The notes: generated by a model from the sequence alone, not told the origin. Shown: positions 1 through 6,487, counted from the first letter of the stretch. The stretch: DNA of 17,197 bases from Methanomassiliicoccaceae archaeon UBA480 (GCA_002506425.1 DAXO01000046.1:534-17730); one strand, 5' to 3'. Numbers and translations: made by a program.

Positions 1-133
1 GGGTGAACAGATAGACTCCGCTCCCATCCATCGAAAGGAGATCTGCTATGAGCATCGACTTGTCAACGAAGTAGACGCTCTCCTCCCGCATCCGTGCGAA
101 CGGTATACCAGATGTGCTTGCCCGCTGCTCCAT
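1..133 (-). CDS. AAA-ATPase-like protein (PF09820 type), N-terminal 44 residues only
   Basis: The minus strand reads 44 codons without a stop from the ATG at 133 and runs off the window. The peptide starts MEQRASTSGIPFARMREES and continues with YFVDKSMLIADLL, a short Gly/Ser stretch and VYLFT. This matches the start of the 'predicted AAA-ATPase' family (PF09820): a short lead, then the Y-V-D-K-(S/T) motif, then the strand leading into the P-loop. In full-length members (about 500 residues) a C-terminal PD-(D/E)XK nuclease-like domain follows; here the Walker motifs lie outside the window. A TATA-like CTTTATCA (minus strand, 156-163) is centred about 27 bases before the ATG, which supports this start and a leaderless transcript. 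The gene diverges from DUF3793. Cellular role is unknown; such genes are common multi-copy accessory genes in gut anaerobes and archaea. Family call fairly sure, function not. Confidence 0.72.
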   Translation of the reverse strand, partial: MEQRASTSGIPFARMREESVYFVDKSMLIADLLSMDGSGVYLFT

Positions 134-155
134 GAACGAGAATCATTCCGCATTC

Positions 156-163
156 TGATAAAG
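156..163 (-). promoter_or_regulatory. TATA-like box of the truncated AAA-ATPase gene
   Basis: Read on the minus strand this is CTTTATCA, centred about 27 bases upstream of the ATG at 133. That is the normal archaeal spacing for a transcript starting at or next to the start codon. Identified by eye only. Confidence 0.4.
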
Positions 164-250
164 ATTGGCAGTGCAATTACTCTAACTTCATGTTCAGAGA
201 ATCTTCATCTTGCTATCCTCTTCAAAGAAGCAAATCTAGGTTCGGTAGAA

Positions 251-300
251 TAATTAGGTCTTCCTAAACTATAAATATGAAGTTTAGGTTCACCTAATTA
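251..300 (+). promoter_or_regulatory. Promoter of the DUF3793 gene with two DtxR-like palindromic operators flanking the TATA box
   Basis: A TATA box (CTATAAATA, 269-277) lies about 30 bases before the ATG at 303, so the transcript should be nearly leaderless. On each side is a 14-base dyad: TTAGGTCTTCCTAA (254-267) and TTAGGTTCACCTAA (284-297), with centres 30 bases apart, about three helical turns. Together the 20-base arms 251-270 and 281-300 form a larger inverted repeat with 17 of 20 positions paired. TTAGG...CCTAA is the core of operators bound by DtxR/IdeR/MntR-type metal-dependent repressors. The right dyad covers the expected transcription start, so binding would block transcription. 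The family and metal (iron or manganese) are inference. Confidence 0.72.
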
Positions 301-302
301 CT

Positions 303-1010
303 ATGAGGTCGGACGACTGCATGAACTGCGGAAAGGGACTTTCCGACAACGAGACAGAGATCCATGAGCCGATCCGCCCGATATTAGAGACATGCCCTGG
401 GCGGATGGAAACCTCCGTGCCCGATCTGCAGGAGCGTCTGGTGCGCCATTGCTCGCCTACGCTGGCAGGACTGAAATGCGGAAGCATGTTCAGAGTAGAG
501 TCCGACCCTCATAGTATCAAGAAGCAGATCCGCGATCTGGACATCAGGCTCATGCCGCGCGGTGTCCGCGTTTCCATTATAAGGGAGGATTCGGGATGCC
601 TCGTCTATGTATGCCGCCCGAAGAAGCTGGCCGAGAGGCTCTCCGATCCGGAGGTATCCGAGTTCCTGATGGGATACGGCTATGTCCCGTCCGATCCCCT
701 GTCCATGGTGAAACAGCTGGCGGATCGCCTGTCGCATTGCCCGTCGATGCCTCCGGAGGTGGGGGTGTTCCTGGACTATCCGATGGAGGATGTCAAAGGA
801 TACATCGCCAACAGCGGAAGGTGCTCCAGATGCATCGGATGCTGGAAGGTGTACGGGGATGTCGAGAGCGCCGAGAAGAGGTTCAGGAGCTACAGGAGAT
901 GCCGCGAGGTCTACGGCCGCCGCTTCTCGGAGGGCTGCGAGCTCGAGAAGCTCGCGATAAGGGCCCGATCGGAACCAGGCGTCGAGGGATCTCTGCTTCC
1001 TTCTGTCTGA
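303..1010 (+). CDS. DUF3793 family protein
   Basis: 235 residues. The DUF3793 body runs from about residue 40 to 217: HCSPTLAGLK (49-58), VYVCRPKKL (101-109), a DPEVSEFLMGYGY segment, PPEVGVFLDYPMEDVKGYI (150-168) and GCWKVYGDVESA (179-190). The family has no established biochemical function; it occurs mainly in anaerobic Firmicutes and some gut archaea. Cysteines are frequent here, including CxxC at residues 6-9 and three spaced by two residues (174, 177, 180). The start at 303 is chosen because the TATA box is 30 bases upstream; Met7 or Met35 are alternatives, and the first ~35 residues look variable. The paired DtxR-like operators suggest metal-repressed expression. The last 13 residues (223-235) lie antisense to the PCNA-box codons of fen, so the C-terminus is probably an extension created when the two convergent genes collided. 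Confidence 0.85.
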   Translation: MRSDDCMNCGKGLSDNETEIHEPIRPILETCPGRMETSVPDLQERLVRHCSPTLAGLKCGSMFRVESDPHSIKKQIRDLDIRLMPRGVRVSIIREDSGCLVYVCRPKKLAERLSDPEVSEFLMGYGYVPSDPLSMVKQLADRLSHCPSMPPEVGVFLDYPMEDVKGYIANSGRCSRCIGCWKVYGDVESAEKRFRSYRRCREVYGRRFSEGCELEKLAIRARSEPGVEGSLLPSV

Positions 1011-1997
1011 TTCGGCCTTCCTGGACGACTCTATCTTGTTGAGCACCGTTCTCACGCGGTCCTCGGAGAATCCGTATTCGGACATCATCCTCAGCACCCC
1101 ATCGGTGTCGATGGTCCCGCACCTGACGTCGTAGTCGTCGGATTCCGGGCCGTGGAGGAATATGTCCCTGACCTCCTCGTAGCCGGGGATGTCGTAGCCG
1201 TTGGCTTCGATGACCTTCTCCAGCGTTCCGTGCTTCTGTATCAGCTTGAGGCCCTTCTTGGGTCCGATCCCCGGGACCCCGGGGTTGAAATCGGTTCCGA
1301 TCATGATGCAGACGTCCACCAGCTGCTCCCTCGTTATCCCGAGATTCTCGAGCATCCTGTTCGAATCTATGATCTCGGGGAGCACGGTCTTGTACAGGCT
1401 CTTGCCGGGGACCTTCCTTCTTCCGGACACGGTTATGTTCCTCACCAGGATAGGCGCTCCGAAGAGCAGCGAGTCGTAGTCCTGGGAGGCGGAAGCGTAG
1501 ACGTCGCCCTTCATGCACATGTATGCGCCCTGCGCCTCCCCGTCGCTCGGCGCCTGCACCACGGGTATCCCCAGAAGGCCGAGGAGCTCTTTCGACGTAG
1601 ACAGGATCTCCGGAGTCATCCTGGAGGTCTGCTGCGCCTTCGAGAAGGCCTTCTTCATATCCCCTTCGGCTAGCGCCTCCTCGTATTCGATCTGGGCCTT
1701 CTCCCTCCGGGCTATGCGCTCCTCGATCGTTCCGGACTTCAGCGCATTGGCTTTTCCGTCGAAGACGAAGGAAGGCTCTATACCGTTCTCGATCAGGTTG
1801 GCCGTCCTGTAGAGAAGTCCGGAGAGGTGGGACGTCACACGGCCCTGGTCGTCGCAGAGGGGACGGCCGTCCGGCTGCCTGATGATGGACAGGAACTGGA
1901 ATATCGTGTTGTAGGCGTCGATGGCGACGGACTTCCCGCGCAGGTCTGAGAGTTCGATCGGAGCGGCTTCGACGATGGGTGAAAGGTTTACTCCCAT
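384..1997 (-). CDS. fen: Flap endonuclease 1 (FEN-1) with lost stop codon and antisense-encoded C-terminal extension
   Basis: Structure-specific nuclease that removes 5' flaps during Okazaki-fragment maturation and repair. Residues 1-342 are a complete archaeal FEN-1: N-domain with Asp27 (AIDAYN) and Asp80 (FVFDGK), I-domain with Glu154, Asp173, Asp175 and Asp236 (IGTDFN), a helix-hairpin-helix (GVPGIGPKKG), and the PCNA-interacting box QRSLDAWF (335-342). Position 152, usually Glu (SEGEA), is Asp here, a conservative change. Family members normally end just after the PCNA box at about 340 residues. Here codon 343 is CGA (969-971 reversed), one transition from TGA, and the frame continues 195 codons to 384 over the DUF3793 gene in antisense. 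The extension resembles no domain I know. The functional protein may be only 972-1997. The start ATG overlaps the expected rpe stop, indicating a coupled operon. FEN-1 identity is certain; the natural 3' end is not. Confidence 0.9.
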   Translation of the reverse strand: MGVNLSPIVEAAPIELSDLRGKSVAIDAYNTIFQFLSIIRQPDGRPLCDDQGRVTSHLSGLLYRTANLIENGIEPSFVFDGKANALKSGTIEERIARREKAQIEYEEALAEGDMKKAFSKAQQTSRMTPEILSTSKELLGLLGIPVVQAPSDGEAQGAYMCMKGDVYASASQDYDSLLFGAPILVRNITVSGRRKVPGKSLYKTVLPEIIDSNRMLENLGITREQLVDVCIMIGTDFNPGVPGIGPKKGLKLIQKHGTLEKVIEANGYDIPGYEEVRDIFLHGPESDDYDVRCGTIDTDGVLRMMSEYGFSEDRVRTVLNKIESSRKAESDRRKQRSLDAWFRSGPYRELLELAALREAAAVDLAASPVAPEPLLGALDIPVHLPASDASGAPSAVGDVSFDILHRIVQEHPHLRRHRRAMRQAIRQLFHHGQGIGRDIAVSHQELGYLRIGEPLGQLLRAAYIDEASRILPYNGNADTARHEPDVQIADLLLDTMRVGLYSEHASAFQSCQRRRAMAHQTLLQIGHGGFHPPRACL

Positions 1998-2664
1998 TTC
2001 GGCACCCCGCGGAGGGGCCGAGCCTCTGCCATTCGGCGATGGTCGGCGCCATATCCTCCTTCTTGAAGAGGAATGATCCGGCGACCAGGACGTTGGCTCC
2101 GGCTTCGACGCACCTTCTGGCTGTTTCGTCGTTGATGCCCCCGTCTACGGAGATTGCGAGCTCGCGTCTGTTCTCCTTGGCCCAGCGATCGGCGAAAGAT
2201 ATCTTCTCGACGCAATCCCCGATGAAGGACTGGCCGCCGAATCCGGGGTGGACGGTCATGACCAGGACTATGTCGGCCAGTCCGAGGAACGGCAAGAGCT
2301 TCTCAGCAGGGGTCTCCGGATTGATGGATATCCCTGCCTTCAGTCCATGCTCCTTGATCCTCTCCATGGCCGCAAGTATGTCTCCTGTCGCTTCGCAGTG
2401 CACGGTTATCCCGTCGCATCCTGCGTCGGCGAAGGCGTCTATGTAGCGGACTGGGTCGTCTATCATCAAATGGGCATCGAAGAACTTGTCGGAGTACCTC
2501 CTCACAGCCTTGATAACTGGGGGTCCGAAGGTGATGTTGGGGACGAACATCCCGTCCATCACATCGAGATGGATCCAATCCGCGCCTGCGCGGTCTGTCC
2601 TGGCGATCTCTTCGCCGAGTCTCGAGAAGTCTGCGGATAGGATGGATGGGGATACTCTGGTCAT
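1988..2664 (-). CDS. rpe: Ribulose-phosphate 3-epimerase, probable frameshift near the 3' end
   Basis: Interconverts ribulose 5-phosphate and xylulose 5-phosphate. The first 215 residues form a complete TIM barrel: SILSADF (7-13), metal ligands His32 and Asp34 (HLDVMDG), His65 (AHLMID), Asp174 (SVDGGI), the VHPGFGGQSF phosphate-loop region (138-147) and the AGSFLF end (195-200). After EWQRL the frame has no stop where the family ends (about 220-225 residues); it stays open to 883 across fen in a shadow, Arg-rich frame. Restoring one base in the G run at 2014-2017 gives the ending GPLRGVPKWE and a stop at 1988-1990, a 225-residue protein. That stop overlaps the fen ATG by ten bases, a typical coupled arrangement, so I use that end; the length is therefore not a multiple of three. 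The lesion may be a real mutation or a sequence error. A weak TATA-like CAATAACT (2688-2695 reversed) is about 27 bases upstream. Confidence 0.85.
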
Positions 2665-2753
2665 CGTCCGATAATCCTGCTGTTGATAGTTATTGGTTGT
2701 TCTCGTTGCTGACCTCGGACAATGTTTTTACCGTCGACATATATCCAGATGGC

Positions 2754-2966
2754 ATGTCGCTAGCAAAGCACGAAACCGTCGAGGAGACCTGCGACGTCGC
2801 AGGATGCGGCAAGCCCGCAGAGCGCTCCATCAACATCAAGCAGGCCGCCAGGGCCGACCTCAAGCTCAGGTCCAACGACCTCCGCAGCGTCCATCTCTGC
2901 AAGGAGCACTACAAGGACTACAAGAAGCAGACCAAGCAGGACAGGGAACTGGACCAGGTCTACTGA
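2754..2966 (+). CDS. Small zinc-finger-like conserved protein, unknown function
   Basis: 70 residues beginning MSLAKHETVEE. It has a CDVAGCGK motif near the N-terminus (C13, C18) and VHLCKEHY in the second half (residues 47-54), so two Cys plus Cys/His could bind one zinc. The rest is basic and polar (YKDYKKQTKQDRELD), which suggests contact with nucleic acid or ribosomes; that is inference. The start is chosen because a T-rich TATA-like stretch (2725-2730) lies about 26 bases upstream. An upstream in-frame start would add residues with no protein-like character. The stop overlaps the RNase Z start (TGATG), so the two are translationally coupled, hinting at a role near tRNA maturation. I recognise the CGKPA...LCKEHYK pattern as a small archaeal conserved protein but know no function. 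Confidence 0.75.
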   Translation: MSLAKHETVEETCDVAGCGKPAERSINIKQAARADLKLRSNDLRSVHLCKEHYKDYKKQTKQDRELDQVY

Positions 2967-3886
2967 TGGATATACTCTTTCTAGGGACGTCGGCCGCGGT
3001 TCCGTCCAAGGACCGGTCGACGTCCTGCATCGCTGTCCGCGAGGGGCGCGACATCGTGCTCCTGGATTGCGGAGAAGGCTCGCAGAGGCAGCTGATGGCC
3101 TCGCCCTTCTCTTTCATGAAGATCGGCGCGGTGCTGATTTCGCATCTGCACGGGGACCACGTCTTCGGTCTTCCCGGGTTGATACAGACCATGGGCCTCT
3201 CGGGCCGCACCGAGCCTCTGGCGGTCTACGGGCCGAAGGGTATCGCGGGTTTCGTATCCGCCGCCATGGAAGCCACCGAAGGGGAGGCGCCTTACGAGCT
3301 AGATGTAGTCGAGTTGGAGGGGGGCGAGTCGTTCGAAGTTAGAGGATTCTCCGTCGAGTGCTTCAGAACGGATCATGGGATGCTGTCGCTGGGCTTCGTC
3401 CTGAGGGAGCCCGACCGGCCCGGCAGGCTGGACCATGCGAAGGCTCTGGAACTGGGCGTCCGGGACGGTCCGGATATGGCTCGTCTGAAATCTGGGCTCC
3501 CTGTCGGCAATGTGTTGCCAGAACAGGTCATGGGTCCTTCGGTACCCGGATTGAGCGTGGCATACTCGGGGGACACGCTTCCGTCCGAGTCCACTGTGGA
3601 GGCGGTCCGTGGAGTCGATGTGCTGATACACGAGGCGACCTATCTCGGATCCGAGAGCGAGCGCGCCAGGGAGCATATGCACAGCACAGCGGAACAGGCG
3701 GCGACGATAGCCTCCGAGGCCGGCGTTTCCCATCTTATACTAACGCATATGAGTCATCGCTACGACGATCGTTCGATGCTCGAAGCGGAGGCGAGGTCGG
3801 TGTTCCCGGAATCGTATGCGGCGGACGACATGGAGATGTTCACCGTCGGTCGCGGCGGCATGACGATTACCAGGCCGGATCAGTGA
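2966..3886 (+). CDS. rnz: Ribonuclease Z (tRNA 3'-end processing endonuclease)
   Basis: Metallo-beta-lactamase-fold enzyme that cuts the 3' trailer from pre-tRNA before CCA addition. 306 residues, the usual short-form length. Motifs: FLGTSAAVPSKDR (5-17), LLDCGEG (32-38), the zinc signature SHLHGDH (59-65; His60, His62, Asp64, His65), His137 (RTDHG), Asp203 (YSGDT), HSTAEQAA (His239) and LTHMSHRY (His261). Residues about 150-182 (REPDRPGRLDHAKALELGV and following) are the flexible arm that clamps tRNA. All catalytic positions are present. The start overlaps the preceding small-gene stop by one base. It converges with the XRE-CBS gene, with only seven bases between the stops. Certain call. Confidence 0.96.
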   Translation: MDILFLGTSAAVPSKDRSTSCIAVREGRDIVLLDCGEGSQRQLMASPFSFMKIGAVLISHLHGDHVFGLPGLIQTMGLSGRTEPLAVYGPKGIAGFVSAAMEATEGEAPYELDVVELEGGESFEVRGFSVECFRTDHGMLSLGFVLREPDRPGRLDHAKALELGVRDGPDMARLKSGLPVGNVLPEQVMGPSVPGLSVAYSGDTLPSESTVEAVRGVDVLIHEATYLGSESERAREHMHSTAEQAATIASEAGVSHLILTHMSHRYDDRSMLEAEARSVFPESYAADDMEMFTVGRGGMTITRPDQ

Positions 3887-3893
3887 AGCGCTG

Positions 3894-4457
3894 TCAGACG
3901 AGCTTGAGGATGTCGGCGTTAGTTATCATGCCGACGATGTCCCCCTTCTTGGAAACCAGGACCGCGTCGTAGCCCACCATCAGCCCCGTGACTGCAGACA
4001 TGGGGGCGGTATCGGAGACGACGGGGAACGGCTCCCTCATCACCTTCGAGATGCTTGTGTTGGACAGCTCGTCCATTGTGGCTCCTTCCCTGAGGAGTTC
4101 GAATATCCCTCTTTCGGAGATGCTCCCTACAGGGACTCCGGCGTCTATCACAGGGAGCTGGGAGTAGCCAGTCCTCCTCATGAGGTCCGATGCTTCATGA
4201 ACTTGGGCGGTGCTTGATATGGAAACCACATCGGTCGATGCGACGTCCATGGCCTTCATGTCGTTGTTCTGTCCCTTCCTCATCTGCTCCAGGGTTTCGA
4301 ACAGGCGGACCACGGTGTCGTAGGATGCGGAGGTGCGTCCGCTCTCGATCTTCGCGATGGTGCTCTGGCCGACGCCCGACTGCCTGGACAGTTCGGACTG
4401 GGTGACGTCCAGGCTCTTCCTGAGCTTCTTGATGTCGGACGCGGGAGGGAACTTCAT
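3894..4457 (-). CDS. XRE-type helix-turn-helix regulator with two CBS domains
   Basis: 187 residues. Residues 8-58 form an XRE/Cro helix-turn-helix (LRKSLDVTQSELSRQSGV, then GQSTIAKIESGRTSAS). Two CBS domains follow, about 68-122 (AMDVASTDVVSI...QLPVIDAGVPVGSISERGI) and 134-187 (ISKVMREPFPVVSDTA...GDIVGMITNADILKL). Paired CBS domains form a Bateman module that usually binds adenosine-containing ligands such as AMP, ATP or SAM. This is probably a ligand-controlled DNA-binding regulator; HTH-CBS fusions are widespread in archaea with mostly unknown targets. It diverges from mat, and a palindrome ATTCT-N4-AGAAT overlaps its own TATA region, suggesting autoregulation and perhaps control of SAM synthesis. 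A TATA-like element about 28 bases upstream supports the ATG at 4457. Confidence 0.88.
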   Translation of the reverse strand: MKFPPASDIKKLRKSLDVTQSELSRQSGVGQSTIAKIESGRTSASYDTVVRLFETLEQMRKGQNNDMKAMDVASTDVVSISSTAQVHEASDLMRRTGYSQLPVIDAGVPVGSISERGIFELLREGATMDELSNTSISKVMREPFPVVSDTAPMSAVTGLMVGYDAVLVSKKGDIVGMITNADILKLV

Positions 4458-4471
4458 GCTTCGGAGATTTG

Positions 4472-4491
4472 ATTCTGATTAGAATATTTTA
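4472..4491 (-). promoter_or_regulatory. Palindrome overlapping the TATA region of the XRE-CBS gene
   Basis: ATTCT (4472-4476) and AGAAT (4481-4485) form a perfect five-base dyad around GATT. It abuts an AT-rich TATA-like element (AATATTTTA, 4483-4491) centred about 29 bases upstream of the start at 4457. The position fits an operator that represses the XRE-CBS gene and could also affect the divergent mat promoter about 20 bases away. Which protein binds is inference. Confidence 0.45.
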
Positions 4492-4502
4492 CGCCACGCC
4501 AG

Positions 4503-4537
4503 TTATATATCGTCAAATAATCCGGATTCTCAGGAGC
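4503..4537 (+). promoter_or_regulatory. mat promoter (TATA) and Shine-Dalgarno-like site
   Basis: TTATATAT at 4503-4510 is a strong TATA box, which places the transcription start near 4532. CAGGAGC (4531-4537) is complementary to the 16S 3' end and lies eight bases before the ATG at 4545, so the gene has a very short leader. Confidence 0.6.
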
Positions 4538-4544
4538 TATTACA

Positions 4545-5768
4545 ATGGCCAAGAACATCTACGTCGAGGGTCTCAACGAGATCCCCGTTCCCATGAAGGA
4601 CATCGAGATCGTCGAGCGCAAAGGAATCGGACATCCCGACAGCGTCGCCGACGCCCTCGCAGAGCAGGTCTCCCGCGCCCTCTGTAAGATGTATAAGAAG
4701 GAGTACGGACACGTTCTCCATCACAACACCGATGAGACTCAGATTGCAGCCGGTCAGGCCGCCCCCAAGTTCGGAGGCGGATGCATCATCGACCCGTCCT
4801 ACATCCTCCTCGTCGGACGTGCGACCACCCATGTCGGAGAGGGCGAGAACCTCAAGTCCCTTCCCTGCAAGCCCGTCGCACTCAAGGCCGCGAGGGAGTA
4901 CCTCAAGAAGACCTTCCCCAACCTCGATGTCGATTCCGAGGTCGTCCTCGATGCCAAGCTCGGAATGGGATCCGATGACCTTACCGGAGTCTACAAGGCA
5001 TCCGGTCACAAGGCTAACGACACTTCCTTCGGAGTCGGATACGCCCCCTACTCCATCGCCGACAAGCTCACCCTCGAGACCGAGGAGTTCATCAACGGAA
5101 AGATGAAGCAGTCCCTGCCCGAGACCGGACAGGATGTCAAGGTCATGACCTCCAGGGTCGGCAAGAAGATCACCACCACCATCGCATGCGCCATGATCGA
5201 CAAGCGTATCGATGATGCATCCCATTACAAGTCCTCCATCGAGTCCATGTACGATGCCGTCTTCGACAACGCCCTGAAGATCATCGGCAGCGAGGACCTC
5301 GAGTACAAGCTCGAGATCAACACCGGTGACGACTACAACCGCGGCGTCTACTACCTGACATGCACCGGAATGTCCCAGGAGATGGGAGACGACGGATCCG
5401 TCGGAAGGGGTAACAGGTGCAACGGACTCATCACGCCCTACAGGCCCATGTCCATGGAGGCAACCTCCGGAAAGAACCCGATCACGCACATCGGAAAGAT
5501 CTACAACGTCATGTCCAAGCTCATCGCCGAGGATGTCGCCAAGAAGGTCACCAACGAGGCCGAGATCCGTGTCAGGCTGCTCTCCCAGATCGGAAAGCCC
5601 GTCTCCGAGCCTCTGAACGCATCCGTTCAGATCGTCCTTCCTGACGCCGAGTCCAACCCCAAGCTGGGCAAGTGGAGGTCCGAGGCCGAGGCCATCACCG
5701 CCGACTGGCTCGACAACGTCGACAAGGTCAGCGACATGATCATCGAAGGCAAGGTCCGCACGTTCTGA
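4545..5768 (+). CDS. mat: S-adenosylmethionine synthetase, archaeal type
   Basis: Makes S-adenosylmethionine from ATP and methionine in the cytosol, the methyl donor for RNA, protein and cofactor modification. 407 residues, typical of the archaeal family (PF01941), which is distinct from bacterial MetK. Visible signatures: ERKGIGHPDSVADALAE (24-40), HHNTDETQ, KFGGGCIIDP, the Gly-rich DGSVGRGNRCNGLITP segment and the MEATSGKNPITHIGKIYN region. Codon use is strongly biased to C-ending and GGA/AGG codons compared with neighbours, which suggests high expression. It is monocistronic: its own TATA box lies in front and a strong GC hairpin directly behind. The divergent XRE-CBS regulator is a plausible controller. 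Confidence 0.97.
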   Translation: MAKNIYVEGLNEIPVPMKDIEIVERKGIGHPDSVADALAEQVSRALCKMYKKEYGHVLHHNTDETQIAAGQAAPKFGGGCIIDPSYILLVGRATTHVGEGENLKSLPCKPVALKAAREYLKKTFPNLDVDSEVVLDAKLGMGSDDLTGVYKASGHKANDTSFGVGYAPYSIADKLTLETEEFINGKMKQSLPETGQDVKVMTSRVGKKITTTIACAMIDKRIDDASHYKSSIESMYDAVFDNALKIIGSEDLEYKLEINTGDDYNRGVYYLTCTGMSQEMGDDGSVGRGNRCNGLITPYRPMSMEATSGKNPITHIGKIYNVMSKLIAEDVAKKVTNEAEIRVRLLSQIGKPVSEPLNASVQIVLPDAESNPKLGKWRSEAEAITADWLDNVDKVSDMIIEGKVRTF

Positions 5769-5775
5769 TCCCAAT

Positions 5776-5796
5776 GGGCCGCCGATCAGGCGGCCC
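5776..5796 (+). terminator. Hairpin downstream of mat
   Basis: GGGCCGCC (5776-5783) and GGCGGCCC (5789-5796) form a perfect eight-base stem with the loop GATCA, seven bases after the mat stop. There is no clean T run, only CCTTTCTT about 15 bases further, so the site may protect the 3' end rather than terminate alone. Confidence 0.55.
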
Positions 5797-5872
5797 CAAA
5801 CCCCATAATCCTTTCTTAGTCCGGGCTTTTATCAGGTTATCTCACGGAGTTGCCAGCCAGGTAGCCAGCAAG

Positions 5873-5880
5873 CTTAAAAG
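5873..5880 (+). promoter_or_regulatory. TATA-like box of the DUF4443 gene
   Basis: CTTAAAAG is centred about 27 bases before the ATG at 5903. This spacing fits a leaderless transcript and supports that start over in-frame codons further upstream. Confidence 0.5.
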
Positions 5881-5902
5881 TGCGTATCCAGTTCTGCATC
5901 CG

Positions 5903-6487
5903 ATGAAGATAATCGACGAACCCCAGTTCGGGCCTATGTTCCGTTTCAACGACGCGAACGTCTATTGGGCCCTCCATGTTCTCTCCTCCGGAAGACGCAT
6001 AGGCCGCAAGAGGCTGGCCGAGGAGGTAGGCGTGGGCGAGGGGAGCATGCGCAGGATCATCGAGACCCTGAAGCTATGGGAGTTCATCGATGTCAAGCAG
6101 ACAGGCATAACCATCACTAAAGCCGGCCTGAATTTTCTGACACAGGTTCCGATAAGGCCCGTGGACGTCTTCATCGAGGGGTCGGTCGTCGGAAGCTTCC
6201 AGCAAGGAGTTGTCGTTCTCGGCGGAGCAGAGATGGTGAAGAACGGCATGGAGCAGAGGGATGCCAGCATAAAGGTAGGCGGAGAGGGGTGCACGACCAT
6301 CGTCATACGCGACGGTGTCCTCATGATACCTCCAGATTGGAATCTCGACGAGAAGATGCCTGAGGTCGCCTACAAGATCCGCAAGGACACGGGTCTGACT
6401 CAGGACGATGCTCTGATCCTCGGCGGAGGGGATACCCGCGAATCCGCTGTGGAAGCCGCAGTATCCGCGGCGTTCTCTATGATCTGA
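5903..6487 (+). CDS. Winged-helix DUF4443 family protein
   Basis: 194 residues. The N-terminal half is a winged helix-turn-helix: VYWALHVLSSGRRIGRKRLAEE (20-41), recognition-helix region VGEGSMRRIIETLKLW (44-59), then FIDVKQTGITITKAGLNFL (61-79) as the wing. The C-terminal half (about 85-194) fits DUF4443, a small archaeal domain with Gly-rich strands (VVVLGGAEMVKNGMEQRD, ALILGGGDTRESAVEAA) that may bind a ligand. Homologues are archaeal and uncharacterised; a transcriptional role is inferred from the DNA-binding fold. The start at 5903 follows from the TATA box 27 bases upstream; upstream in-frame residues are the shadow of mat and the hairpin. The stop overlaps the next start (TGATG), so it is co-translated with the TIM-barrel gene. 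Confidence 0.82.
   Translation: MKIIDEPQFGPMFRFNDANVYWALHVLSSGRRIGRKRLAEEVGVGEGSMRRIIETLKLWEFIDVKQTGITITKAGLNFLTQVPIRPVDVFIEGSVVGSFQQGVVVLGGAEMVKNGMEQRDASIKVGGEGCTTIVIRDGVLMIPPDWNLDEKMPEVAYKIRKDTGLTQDDALILGGGDTRESAVEAAVSAAFSMI

Noticed and set aside
883..1987. Continuation of the rpe frame across the whole of fen, giving a 593-residue protein.
   Set aside because: The extension is an Arg/Pro/Ser-rich shadow of fen in another frame with no protein-like features; a one-base lesion explains it better.
4530..5774. Long open frame antisense to mat (414 codons).
   Set aside because: Composition is a Gly/Val/Asp/Leu-rich mirror of the biased mat codons; it has no motif and no promoter.
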